Assembly (NCBI GenBank): GCA_018678395.1
Contig: JAHHMJ010000058.1
Span: forward strand, 1 to 15,328
Source of the DNA: Gemmatimonadota bacterium
GTDB lineage: Bacteria > Gemmatimonadota > Gemmatimonadetes > Longimicrobiales > Gaopeijiaceae
Direction: 5' to 3'
DNA length: 15,328 nucleotides
The position numbers and the translations under genes were made by a program. The notes under the pieces are model-generated. The model was not told where the DNA came from. It saw nothing but the letters and a program-made list of their open reading frames with translations, and made no database searches. Shown here in pieces: positions 6,934 to 14,565 of this stretch; within the stretch, counting starts at the first letter, position 1, and the number at the start of each line of letters is the position of its first letter.

Positions 6934-8094
6934 ATGGCCGACTACTATCAACTCCTGGGCGTATCCCGCGACGCGGGCGCCGAGGAGATCAAGAAGGCGT
7001 ATCGCAAGCTCGCTCTGAAGTACCACCCCGACCGGAACGAGGGGTCGAAGGAGGCCGAGGAGCGCTTCAAGGAGATCACGCAGGCCTACGAGGTGCTGCG
7101 GGATTCCGAGAAGCGGCAGCTCTACGATCGCTACGGCGAGCAGGGCCTCAAGGGTGCTCCCGGCGCCGGGTTCGGAGCCGGTTTCGACTTCTCCGATGCG
7201 ATCGAAGTCTTCATGCGCGACTTCGGCGGCTTCGGTGGTTTCGGTGACCTCTTCGGGCAGCGCGGAGGGCGTCGGAGCCGGACCGGTCCGCAGAAGGGCC
7301 AGAATCTGAAGGTTCGGTTGCCGCTCACCCTGCCCGACGTCATGACCGGCGTGACGCGCACCCTGAAGGTCGCGGCACTCGATCCCTGCGATGGGTGCGA
7401 CGGGACCGGTGCCGAGGACGGTGCCGAGCCCACGGCGTGTCCCCAGTGCGGCGGAATCGGTGAAGAGCGGGTCGTCATGCAGGGCCTGATGGGCCGCATG
7501 GTGTCGGTCCAGCCGTGCCGTCGGTGTGGGGGGCAGGGTCAGACCATCGACCGTCCCTGTCCGCGGTGCAACGGCGACGGGCGCCGTCGGTCGAAGAAGG
7601 AGGTGACCGTAGAGGTGCCGCCGGGCGTGTCGTCCGAGAATTACATCACCCTCCGGGGTGAGGGGAACGTGGGGCCGCGCGGTGGCCCTCGGGGCGACAT
7701 CCTCGTGCTGCTCGACGTCGAGGACGACCCCCGTTTCGCGAGGGACGGCGCCGACCTCCTCACGGAACGGCCCGTGACCTTCGCCGACGCGGCGCTCGGC
7801 GCCCGGGTGCGCGTCGACGGGGTGAAGGACCAGGTCGATCTCAACGTGCCGGCCGGAGTCCAGAGCGGGACCGTTCTGCGGCTCCGTGGTCAGGGCCTGC
7901 CCGCCTTGCAGAGCGAACACCGAGGCGATCTGCTCGTCCGGATCGTCGTCTACACCCCTCGTGACCTCGACGGGCCGCAGCGGGAAGCGCTCGAGAAGCT
8001 GCGCGAGGTCGAGGCCGAAGCGCCGGAGCGTCTCGACCGCGACGAAGGGCGGGGATTCTGGTCCCGCGTCAAAGAGGCGTTCACCGGCGGATGA
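6934..8094 (+). CDS. dnaJ: Chaperone protein DnaJ (Hsp40, class A)
   Basis: 386-residue co-chaperone that delivers unfolded clients to DnaK and stimulates its ATPase. The J domain (1-70) has the HPD motif at 31-33. The Gly/Phe region (about 71-115) is followed by four intact CxxCxGxG zinc repeats, with Cys at 152/155, 169/172, 195/198 and 209/212, and then by the two C-terminal client-binding domains (about 222-340). Length and layout are normal for full-length class A DnaJ. The 17-nt spacer after hrcA (6917-6933) is almost pure C/T and has no Shine-Dalgarno sequence, which is unusual for a highly expressed gene; reinitiation after hrcA is possible. The stop codon overlaps the prmA ATG (ATGA), implying coupling. 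Confidence 0.97.
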   Translation: MADYYQLLGVSRDAGAEEIKKAYRKLALKYHPDRNEGSKEAEERFKEITQAYEVLRDSEKRQLYDRYGEQGLKGAPGAGFGAGFDFSDAIEVFMRDFGGFGGFGDLFGQRGGRRSRTGPQKGQNLKVRLPLTLPDVMTGVTRTLKVAALDPCDGCDGTGAEDGAEPTACPQCGGIGEERVVMQGLMGRMVSVQPCRRCGGQGQTIDRPCPRCNGDGRRRSKKEVTVEVPPGVSSENYITLRGEGNVGPRGGPRGDILVLLDVEDDPRFARDGADLLTERPVTFADAALGARVRVDGVKDQVDLNVPAGVQSGTVLRLRGQGLPALQSEHRGDLLVRIVVYTPRDLDGPQREALEKLREVEAEAPERLDRDEGRGFWSRVKEAFTGG

Positions 8095-8969
8095 GCAGCC
8101 CGGCGCGTTGGCTGGTGATCCGCGCCCGGCTCGCCTCCGGTGTGGTCGACGACGGGCGCCTCCCCGACGCGCTGATCGACCTCGGAGGGCGCGCCGTCCA
8201 GATGGAAGACGAGGGCTGGTGGGTCACCCACCTCGCCGAGGCCGCCGTGGACACCGATCGGGCCGATCTCTGGCGCGACCGCCTGTCCGGGTATCTGCCG
8301 CCGGGAGGGATCGAGGTGGAGTGCTCCTGGCAGGACCACGAGGACTGGGCGGAGCTCTGGAAGCGCGGCCTCGAGCCCCGGCGCCTGACGGATCGGCTGG
8401 TCGTCACCCCCTCGTGGTGCACGTCGGAGGCGGGGCCCGGAGACGTGGTCATCACGGTGGATCCCGGCATGGCGTTCGGGAACGCCGAGCACGGCACGAC
8501 CCGCGGCTGTCTGCGTCTGCTCGACGAGGCGGTGCGCCCGGGTGATCGGGTGCTCGACGTGGGGGCGGGGTCCGGGATCCTGGCCATCGCCGCCGCGCTG
8601 TTCGGCGCGTCCGAGGTGTGGGCGCTCGAAGCCGATCCGCTGGCGATCCCGACGGCGATCATGAATGCCGAAGCGAACCAGGTCGCCGACCGGGTCACGG
8701 TCGTCGAGGAGACCTCCACGGTGGCCTCGCTGCGGCGCCGGGGACGGTTCGACGGCGTCGTCGCCAACATTCAGCGCGCGATTCTCGAAGGGCTGTTGCC
8801 CGGCCTTCGAGCCACGGTGCGGCCTGGAGGGTGGCTGATCCTGTCGGGCGTGCCCGCCGAGGAGTGGGACGCCATGGCCGCGTCGGCCCGGACCGTGGGG
8901 TTCATCCCGGACGCGGTGGACGCCGATGGGGAGTGGCGCAGCGGCCGTTTCCGCGCTCCCGGGCCGTAG
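8091..8969 (+). CDS. prmA: Ribosomal protein L11 methyltransferase PrmA
   Basis: 292-residue SAM-dependent methyltransferase that trimethylates ribosomal protein L11 in well-studied bacteria. An N-terminal substrate-binding domain (about 1-85) leads into the linker [25 protein letters not shown] (about 85-109), which matches PrmA closely. Then come [14 protein letters not shown] (124-137; E. coli-type enzymes have GTGTHPTT here), motif [12 protein letters not shown] (154-164), an acidic residue ending strand 2 (LEADP) and the VANI active-site strand (224-227). It starts at ATG 8091, overlapping dnaJ by 4 nt. dnaJ-prmA linkage is seen in many bacteria, where rsmE commonly follows; here a 458-nt gap follows instead. 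L11 as substrate is inferred from family membership. Confidence 0.92.
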   Translation: MSSPARWLVIRARLASGVVDDGRLPDALIDLGGRAVQMEDEGWWVTHLAEAAVDTDRADLWRDRLSGYLPPGGIEVECSWQDHEDWAELWKRGLEPRRLTDRLVVTPSWCTSEAGPGDVVITVDPGMAFGNAEHGTTRGCLRLLDEAVRPGDRVLDVGAGSGILAIAAALFGASEVWALEADPLAIPTAIMNAEANQVADRVTVVEETSTVASLRRRGRFDGVVANIQRAILEGLLPGLRATVRPGGWLILSGVPAEEWDAMAASARTVGFIPDAVDADGEWRSGRFRAPGP

Positions 8970-9427
8970 ACGTCACCGCGCCTCCCCGGATGGCGCCGCC
9001 AACGGCCAGTGTGAGGCCTCCGCGCGGAGGCGGAGCCAGCGACTCGCGTCCATGGTCGACCGGGGGTCGGGTGGAGTGGGGAGGGCGAAGAGGGATCTGC
9101 CCTCGGCGACCGGGGGCGGATCGGACGCCGCGAGCAACCATCCACCACCCCGCGCCCGCAGCCGGCCGGTGCGGCCATCGGCCGCATCGGATCGGCGGTT
9201 CGCGGTCGTGCGATGCGCGCGGGGCGCTTCGAAGCGGCGCTCTCGGGACGGGGGCGGTCGGCGGGTGTGGTACACGGCATCTCCTGAGTCGAGGGTGAAC
9301 CCAGATTCGGAGGGGAGGCGGGGCACGGCCATGGGCCGGTGCGCCACCCCGCCGTCGCCGCGCTTGCCGACCGTGCCGGCCCGGGCCAGACTCGATCAGC
9401 TCCTCTCCTCTCGGCCACCACCCTGCC
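8970..9427. other. 458-nt intergenic region without a convincing gene
   Basis: Several frames are open on both strands, but none gives recognisable protein: the translations are Arg/Pro/Ser-rich with no family motif. In the short stretch where I checked third-position GC (9121-9180), no frame stood out. I see no tRNA fold or T-loop sequence. Visible structures are a perfect palindrome at 9016-9031 and a weak promoter-like pair, TTGCCG at 9364-9369 and CAGACT at 9387-9392 (17-nt spacing), which could serve hinT. It may be long regulatory spacer, a non-coding RNA or a decayed gene; I cannot decide. Confidence 0.55.
9016..9031. repeat. 16-nt palindrome 47 nt after prmA
   Basis: GCCTCCGCGCGGAGGC is perfectly self-complementary. 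As RNA it gives a 6-bp stem with a GCGC loop. It could end or stabilise the hrcA-dnaJ-prmA transcript, but no T-run follows, so a standard intrinsic terminator is not supported. In DNA of this GC content such palindromes also arise by chance. Confidence 0.3.
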
Positions 9428-9778
9428 ATGCATACCGAACCGGACTGTCTCTTCTGTCGGATCGCCACGGGCGAGTTGTCGGCGGACCGGGTCCTGGAGA
9501 CCGAAGACGTCGTCGCGTTCCGGGACATCAACCCCCAGGCGCCCACCCACGTGCTCGTCATTCCGCGGGAGCACGTCTCGTCGCTCGACGCGGCCGAACC
9601 TCGGCACGCCGAGACCATCGGGAAGCTGCACCTGGCGGCGAAACGCATCGCCGCCGAGGCCGGCATCCAGGGTGGATGGCGAGCGGTGATCAATGTCGGT
9701 GCCGACGCCGGACAGACCGTCTTCCACGTGCATCTCCACCTGCTCGGGGGACGGCCCCTCGCGTGGCCTCCGGGTTGA
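9428..9778 (+). CDS. HIT family nucleotide hydrolase (HinT-like)
   Basis: 116-residue histidine-triad protein, probably a purine nucleoside phosphoramidase like HinT. Features in order: CLFC (Cys7, Cys10) near the N-terminus, as in the zinc-carrying HIT subgroup; FRDINPQAPTHVLVIPREHV; NVGADAGQTVFHVHLHLLGGR with the catalytic triad motif His100-x-His102-x-His104; and the C-terminal Trp-Pro end. Length is standard. Start ATG 9428 gives the expected N-terminus. Its leader is C/T-rich (CTCCTCTCCTCTC, 9401-9413) and lacks a Shine-Dalgarno sequence. It stands alone between two spacers of 458 and 81 nt, so it may be its own transcript. The physiological substrate is unknown for most bacterial members. 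Confidence 0.93.
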   Translation: MHTEPDCLFCRIATGELSADRVLETEDVVAFRDINPQAPTHVLVIPREHVSSLDAAEPRHAETIGKLHLAAKRIAAEAGIQGGWRAVINVGADAGQTVFHVHLHLLGGRPLAWPPG

Positions 9779-9800
9779 GCGGCGGGCCCCGTCGGTACCG

Positions 9801-9829
9801 TTGATCGCCCCCGGGGCCCGGGGTAGCTT
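9801..9829 (+). promoter_or_regulatory. Candidate promoter for yqeY-mutS2-dnaG
   Basis: TTGATC (9801-9806) and TAGCTT (9824-9829) are separated by exactly 17 nt, 31 nt before the yqeY GTG. Matches to the sigma-70 consensus are 4/6 and 3/6. The spacer is a G/C-only, near-palindromic run (9809-9823) that could also form a hairpin ending hinT. This is the only spacer in a 5-kb run of closely packed genes, which supports a promoter here, but the motif alone is weak. Confidence 0.35.
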
Positions 9830-9859
9830 GCAGGGCACCGTCCTCCAACCCGAGCGCTC

Positions 9860-10300
9860 GTGACCTCGTCTCTCAAGGGGCGGCTCCAGGCCGACCTCAA
9901 CGATGCTCGTCGGTCCCGCGACAAGACCCGCACCCTGGTTCTGTCGATGACCCTCTCCGAGATCCGCAACCGGGAGATCGACGCCGGGGGCGAGCTCGAC
10001 GACGACGGCGTGATTCAGGCCGTCACGAAGGCCATCAAGCAGCGCCGTGACGCGGCCGAGCAGATGCGGGCCGGCGGTCGGGAAGACCTTGCGACGAAGG
10101 AGGAAGGCGAGGCCGAGTTGCTCGCCGTGTACCTCCCCGCAGGACTCTCGGAGGATGAGGTGCGCGCGATCATTCGAGAGATCGTCGCGGGCGGCGCGTC
10201 GGCCATGGGCCCGGTCATGGGACAGCTCATGCCGCGCCTGCGCGGGCGGTTCGACGGGAAGGAGGCGAACCGCCTGGTCCGGGAGGAACTCGCAGGTTGA
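9860..10300 (+). CDS. GatB/YqeY domain protein
   Basis: 146-residue, mostly helical protein of the YqeY family, related to the tail domain of the GatB amidotransferase subunit that contacts tRNA. Characteristic segments are LKGRLQADLNDARRSRDKTR..VLSMTLSEIRNREID, AIKQRRDAAEQMRAGGR, LLAVYLPAGLSEDE and the C-terminal MGPVMGQLMPRLRGRFDGKEANRLVREEL, which are near-diagnostic. Its function is unproven; a role near tRNA or translation is only suggested by the domain and by its frequent linkage to rpsU and dnaG. Start GTG 9860 has no strong Shine-Dalgarno sequence. rpsU, the usual upstream partner, is absent from the 81-nt spacer. mutS2 starts 4 nt after the stop. Confidence 0.93.
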   Translation: MTSSLKGRLQADLNDARRSRDKTRTLVLSMTLSEIRNREIDAGGELDDDGVIQAVTKAIKQRRDAAEQMRAGGREDLATKEEGEAELLAVYLPAGLSEDEVRAIIREIVAGGASAMGPVMGQLMPRLRGRFDGKEANRLVREELAG

Positions 10301-10304
10301 ACAC

Positions 10305-12689
10305 GTGAACGCCCACGGGCTGACGGTCCTCGACCTTCAGGGAGCGCTGGATCAGGTCGCGGGTCGGGCGGCGAGCCCGCTGGGCAGGGAGGCGGTCCGG
10401 GCGCTGCGCCCCCTCACCGACGTGGGCGCGGTCGCACGGGAGCTGGGTCGCGTGGGACGGGTGATGGAGTTCGCCGAAGGCATACCCGGATGGGGAATGC
10501 CCGCGGTTCCCGACGCTCGCGAGGCGCTCGATCGGATCCGCATCGAGGGTGGTGTGCTCGAGGGACTCGAGCTGCATCGCATTCGCCTCCTCCTCGCGGC
10601 CTCGCGGGTCCTGTCCGAATCGCTCGTCCCTGCCTCGGGTGCCGAGGACGAGCGGGGGGACGCCCCGCTGCTCGACATCACCTCGGCCCTGTGGGTGTCG
10701 GCCGATCTCGAGGCGGAGATCGCGCGAACCGTCGACGAAGACGGAGGACTCCTCGACACGGCGTCGCGGGACCTCAAGCGCATCCGCGCCGGCCTGCGCT
10801 CGGCGCATGGGCGTATCGTCCGCGCCCTGGAGGGCTACATCGGAACGCTGCCACAGCGGTTCGTGGTCGAGGACGGCTCGGTCACGATCCGGGAAGGGCG
10901 GTACGTCATACCCCTGCGCAGGGAGGGCCGAGGCCATGTGGGTGGGGTCGTGCACGACGAGTCGGGGACCGGTGCGACGATCTTCGTCGAGCCGCCGATC
11001 GCCGTCGACGCGATGAACGACCTGCGCGATCTCGAGCGGGACGAGCGGCGCGAAACCCAACGCATCCTCCGTTCTCTGTCCGCCCGTCTGCATCCGTTCT
11101 GCGACGCCCTGGCGGCGTCTCTCGACGCGTTGGTCGAGTTCGACTCGCTCCACGCCCGCGCTCGCGCCGCGCTCGAGTGGCGCGCCGTCGTTCCGGAGGT
11201 GTGCGCCCCTCACGATCGGGGCCTTCGGCTGGTCGAGGCCCGACACCCGCTCCTCCTCGCCCAGGGAGTCCAGGTGGTGCCGTACGACCTGGAGATGGAC
11301 CTCACCGAGAGAACGTTGGTGGTGTCCGGGCCCAACACGGGCGGGAAGAGCGTCTTCCTGAAAGCGGTCGGGCTGATGGCGCTGATGAGCCAGTCGGGCG
11401 TCGTGCCACCGGTCGGCTCGGGGACCGTCCTCCCCGTCTTCGGAGACGTGTTCGCCGACATCGGCGACGAGCAGTCCATCGCCGAGAGCCTGTCCACCTT
11501 CAGCGCCCACCTCGAGAATCTGCGCGAGATCCTGAGCGCGGCCGATGCGGGATCGCTGGTGCTCATCGACGAGATGGGCACCGGGACGGACCCCACCGAG
11601 GGGGCGGCGCTGTCGCGCGCGATCATCGACGAGCTGACGAGTCGGGGATGCCTCAGTGTGGTCACGTCGCACCTTGGTGCACTGAAGACCCTCGACGGCG
11701 AGGGCACGGGGGTGGTCAACGCGAGCCTCCAGTTCGACTCCGACCGCATGCAACCGACGTATCGGCTGACCAAGGGGCGGCCGGGCCGGTCCTACGGCCT
11801 GGCGATCGCCCGTCGGCTCGGCTTTCCGACGGACTTGCTCGATCGAGCCCAGGCGTTGGTGGACGGGGGAGCGGCGTCTCTGGAGGATCTCCTCGAGCGG
11901 CTCGAGTCCCGCGAACGCGAGGCCGCCGCGCTGGTCGGCGAACTGGAACGGCGCGACGCCGTGTCGTCGGAACGAGCGGCCGAGGTGGAGCGGCGACAGG
12001 CGGTTCTCGACGAGAGGGAACGGCGGGCGGAGCGGGACGCGCGAGAGGAGGCCCGCAAACTTCTCCTCGACGCGCGGAGCGAGGTCGAGGCCGCCATTCG
12101 CGAAGTGCGGGACGCCGAAGACGTAGCGGCGGCAGCGGCTGGGGCCCGCCGCCGAGTCGAAGAGGCGGCGCGCCGGCAGGCGGAATCCCTGCGGGCGTCC
12201 AGGCCGTCCTCGTCGGACCGCGCGTCCGAACTCGCCGAGGGCTCCCGGGTGCGCCTGCCGGGCGGAACCACGCGCGGGCGGGTGCTCGAACTGCGGGAAG
12301 GGCGGGCCGTCGTCGCGGTGGGCGGGCTGCGCATGGAGGTGCCGGCTGCCGATCTCGAGCCGATCCGCGGGGGGGGCGGGTCGCAGGAGGCTTCGGCCCG
12401 ACCCGAGGCGTCCGCCGCGGTCGGCTGGAGTGGGCCCATGCCCACGGCGCGGATGGAGATCGATCTGCGAGGCCTCCGGGTCGACGAGGTGGAGCTTCCC
12501 CTGGGTCGCGGTCTCGACGCCGCCGTCCTCGAGGGGCTCTCCGAGGTCCGGGTGATCCACGGCAAGGGCACCGGTGCCGTGCGCAGCCGTGTTCAGGAGC
12601 TACTGAAGGTCGAGGCGCGGGTCGCCGAGTTTCGCCTCGGCGTCGCCGGGGAAGGCGGCGCAGGCGTCACGGTGGTGCGGTTCCGATGA
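10305..12689 (+). CDS. mutS2: Endonuclease MutS2 (ribosome-collision / recombination factor)
   Basis: 794-residue ATPase. In the family MutS2 limits homologous recombination and, in Bacillus and Thermus, splits or processes collided ribosomes. There is no mismatch-recognition domain. Parts: N-terminal MutS-like core (about 1-300); ATPase with Walker A GPNTGGKS (342-349), Walker B LVLIDE (418-423) followed by MGTGTDPTEG, and the VVTSHLGALK switch; a long charged coiled coil (about 515-640); a KOW/SH3-like segment (about 642-688); and a C-terminal Smr nuclease domain (about 717-794) with DLRG (720-723) and HGKGTG (752-757), both intact. Start GTG 10305 gives a normal N-terminus; the open frame upstream is antiphase yqeY. 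It lies 4 nt after yqeY and 10 nt before dnaG, so all three are probably co-transcribed. Confidence 0.96.
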   Translation: MNAHGLTVLDLQGALDQVAGRAASPLGREAVRALRPLTDVGAVARELGRVGRVMEFAEGIPGWGMPAVPDAREALDRIRIEGGVLEGLELHRIRLLLAASRVLSESLVPASGAEDERGDAPLLDITSALWVSADLEAEIARTVDEDGGLLDTASRDLKRIRAGLRSAHGRIVRALEGYIGTLPQRFVVEDGSVTIREGRYVIPLRREGRGHVGGVVHDESGTGATIFVEPPIAVDAMNDLRDLERDERRETQRILRSLSARLHPFCDALAASLDALVEFDSLHARARAALEWRAVVPEVCAPHDRGLRLVEARHPLLLAQGVQVVPYDLEMDLTERTLVVSGPNTGGKSVFLKAVGLMALMSQSGVVPPVGSGTVLPVFGDVFADIGDEQSIAESLSTFSAHLENLREILSAADAGSLVLIDEMGTGTDPTEGAALSRAIIDELTSRGCLSVVTSHLGALKTLDGEGTGVVNASLQFDSDRMQPTYRLTKGRPGRSYGLAIARRLGFPTDLLDRAQALVDGGAASLEDLLERLESREREAAALVGELERRDAVSSERAAEVERRQAVLDERERRAERDAREEARKLLLDARSEVEAAIREVRDAEDVAAAAAGARRRVEEAARRQAESLRASRPSSSDRASELAEGSRVRLPGGTTRGRVLELREGRAVVAVGGLRMEVPAADLEPIRGGGGSQEASARPEASAAVGWSGPMPTARMEIDLRGLRVDEVELPLGRGLDAAVLEGLSEVRVIHGKGTGAVRSRVQELLKVEARVAEFRLGVAGEGGAGVTVVRFR

Positions 12690-12699
12690 GGAGTGAGCC

Positions 12700-14565
12700 G
12701 TGATCCCCGACGATCAGGTCGACGAGGTCAAGGCGCGCGCGGACATCGTCGACGTCATCAGCGAGTTCGTGCCCCTCAAGAAGGCGGGCAAGGAGTACAA
12801 GGCGAACTGCCCGTTCCACGAGGAGCGTACGCCTTCGTTCTGCGTGGTGCCCGCGAAGGGCTTCTACAAGTGCTTCGGCTGCGGCGCATCCGGCGACGTC
12901 TTCGGGTTCCTGATGGAGCACGTCGGCATGGAGTTCGTCGACGCGGTCAAGCACGTGGCTGCGCGCACCGGCGTCGAGATCCGTGAAGTGACCCGCGACC
13001 GCGACGACGAGGACCCGAACCGCCCCCTCTACGAAGCGAACGCCTTCGCCGAGAGCTGGTTCACCCAGCAGTTGCTCGACGAGACGGCCGGTGTCGAGGC
13101 TCGGAACTACCTGCAGAACCGGGGACTGGACCCGGACACGTGGGAGCGGTTCGGCCTCGGCTGGGCACCGGACGACTGGCGCGGCCTGCGCGAGGCCGCC
13201 GGTCGGCACGGCATCGACGACGACGTTCTCCTCACCGTCGGGCTGCTGACCACGAGCGAGAAGTCGACCGAGCCCTACGACCGCTTTCGAGGTCGGGTGG
13301 TCTTCCCGATCCACGCCCTCGGTGGTCGCGTGGTCGGGTTCGGGGGGCGGGTCCTGGGGGACGGCCAGCCGAAGTACCTGAACTCCCCGGAAACCCCCAT
13401 CTACCACAAGGGCGAGATCCTGTACGGCCTCGATCGAAGTCGTCATCCGATCCGTCGGCAGGAGTCCGCTCTGGTCGTCGAGGGCTACATGGATCTGGTG
13501 TCCCTGGCGGCGGCCGGCTTCGAGCACGTGGTCGCCCCCCTCGGCACGGCCCTCACCGAAGAGCAGGCCGGGCTCCTGCGCCGCTACACCCAGCGAGTCC
13601 TGCTGCTCTTCGATTCGGACAAAGCCGGCCAGCGCGCCACCTTCCGATCGGCCGACGTGCTGCTCGCCGTGGGCCTGCGCCCGTTCGTGGTGACGCTGCC
13701 CCCGGGCGAAGATCCCGACACCCTCGTACGCGGGGCCGGCCCCGAGGCGCTCCAGCGGTGTCTCGACGACGCCGTCGACGTTCTCGACCGCAAGCTGCAG
13801 ATCCTGGACCAGCACGACTACTTCTCGACCATCGACCGCCGACGGGACGCGGTCGACCGGCTTCTGCCCACGCTGCGGGCCGTCGCCGATCCGGCGCTGC
13901 GCGACATCTACCTGGGACAGGTGGCGGAGCGGACGGGCGTCCGGCGGGAGACCCTAGAGGCCGAGATGGAGCGGGCCGATTCGGCGGGGCGGGCGGCCTC
14001 GGCCCGCACCCCGTCTCGGAGCCGCCCGAGTGAGGCAGGGCCCGGCCGTCCGGGCCGTCCCGATCGCCGGGGCCGCCTCGCGGCGCGGATGGGACCGGTG
14101 GCCGCCCTGCTGCGGGTGCTGGCCCAGGATCGGGAGAGGCGGGTCGAGCACATCGAGTACATCCTGGACCGGATCGGACCCGAGGACTTCAAGAACACGG
14201 CGGAGCGGTCCATCTTCCAGGCATTCGTGGACGATCCGGAACTCGAGCGGCCTCCCGGGGGAATGGATGCCGCACTCGCCGAGGCGCTGGAGCGCCTGCT
14301 CGCTGCCGAAGACGATCCGGATGCGTTGGGTGCGGGGGGCAGGATTCTCCACGACAGCGTCTCGAGGCTGGCCGAGAACCGGCTGTACGAAGAGATGCAA
14401 CGGATCCAGGGTGCCATCGAGGCGACCGGAGACGACGACGAGAAGCGTCGCCTGATCCGAGAGAAGCAGAGGGTGCGCTCCGAGGCTGCGGCGCTCGGGA
14501 TCCGCTGGGGACCGGCCGCGAAGAAGCACGCACGAGGATTCAACGAGTCGAACGGAGGACCATGA
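12700..14565 (+). CDS. dnaG: DNA primase DnaG
   Basis: 621-residue primase that makes RNA primers at the replication fork. The zinc-binding domain has Cys37-x2-His40 and Cys58-x2-Cys61 (CPFHEERTPSF...KCFGC). The RNA polymerase core (about 110-430) includes the RVVFPIHALGGRVVGFGGRVLGD strand and YLNSPET. The TOPRIM fold has EGYMD (261-265) and the metal-binding DSDKAG (305-310). A low-complexity Arg/Pro/Gly/Ser linker (about 425-465) leads to a helical C-terminal DnaB-binding domain (about 466-600). Start GTG 12700 is supported by AGGAG (12689-12693) with a 6-nt spacer. The last bases overlap the ATG of the next gene (ATGA). In many bacteria rpoD follows dnaG; here a zinc-ribbon coiled-coil gene does. 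Confidence 0.97.
   Translation: MIPDDQVDEVKARADIVDVISEFVPLKKAGKEYKANCPFHEERTPSFCVVPAKGFYKCFGCGASGDVFGFLMEHVGMEFVDAVKHVAARTGVEIREVTRDRDDEDPNRPLYEANAFAESWFTQQLLDETAGVEARNYLQNRGLDPDTWERFGLGWAPDDWRGLREAAGRHGIDDDVLLTVGLLTTSEKSTEPYDRFRGRVVFPIHALGGRVVGFGGRVLGDGQPKYLNSPETPIYHKGEILYGLDRSRHPIRRQESALVVEGYMDLVSLAAAGFEHVVAPLGTALTEEQAGLLRRYTQRVLLLFDSDKAGQRATFRSADVLLAVGLRPFVVTLPPGEDPDTLVRGAGPEALQRCLDDAVDVLDRKLQILDQHDYFSTIDRRRDAVDRLLPTLRAVADPALRDIYLGQVAERTGVRRETLEAEMERADSAGRAASARTPSRSRPSEAGPGRPGRPDRRGRLAARMGPVAALLRVLAQDRERRVEHIEYILDRIGPEDFKNTAERSIFQAFVDDPELERPPGGMDAALAEALERLLAAEDDPDALGAGGRILHDSVSRLAENRLYEEMQRIQGAIEATGDDDEKRRLIREKQRVRSEAAALGIRWGPAAKKHARGFNESNGGP

Noticed and set aside
8973..9347. A 124-codon minus-strand frame filling the prmA-hinT gap
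   Set aside because: Low-complexity, Arg/Pro/Ser/Ala-rich translation with no known motif or clear ribosome binding site; frames on the other strand are equally open.
8926..9804. A long + strand frame running through the gap and over hinT
   Set aside because: It overlaps prmA and hinT in the wrong frames, and its translation is unlike any protein I recognise.
10227..12560. A 777-codon open frame on the minus strand opposite mutS2
   Set aside because: It is the antisense shadow of a certain gene in high-GC DNA; the translation has no family motif and the + strand holds the Walker and Smr motifs.
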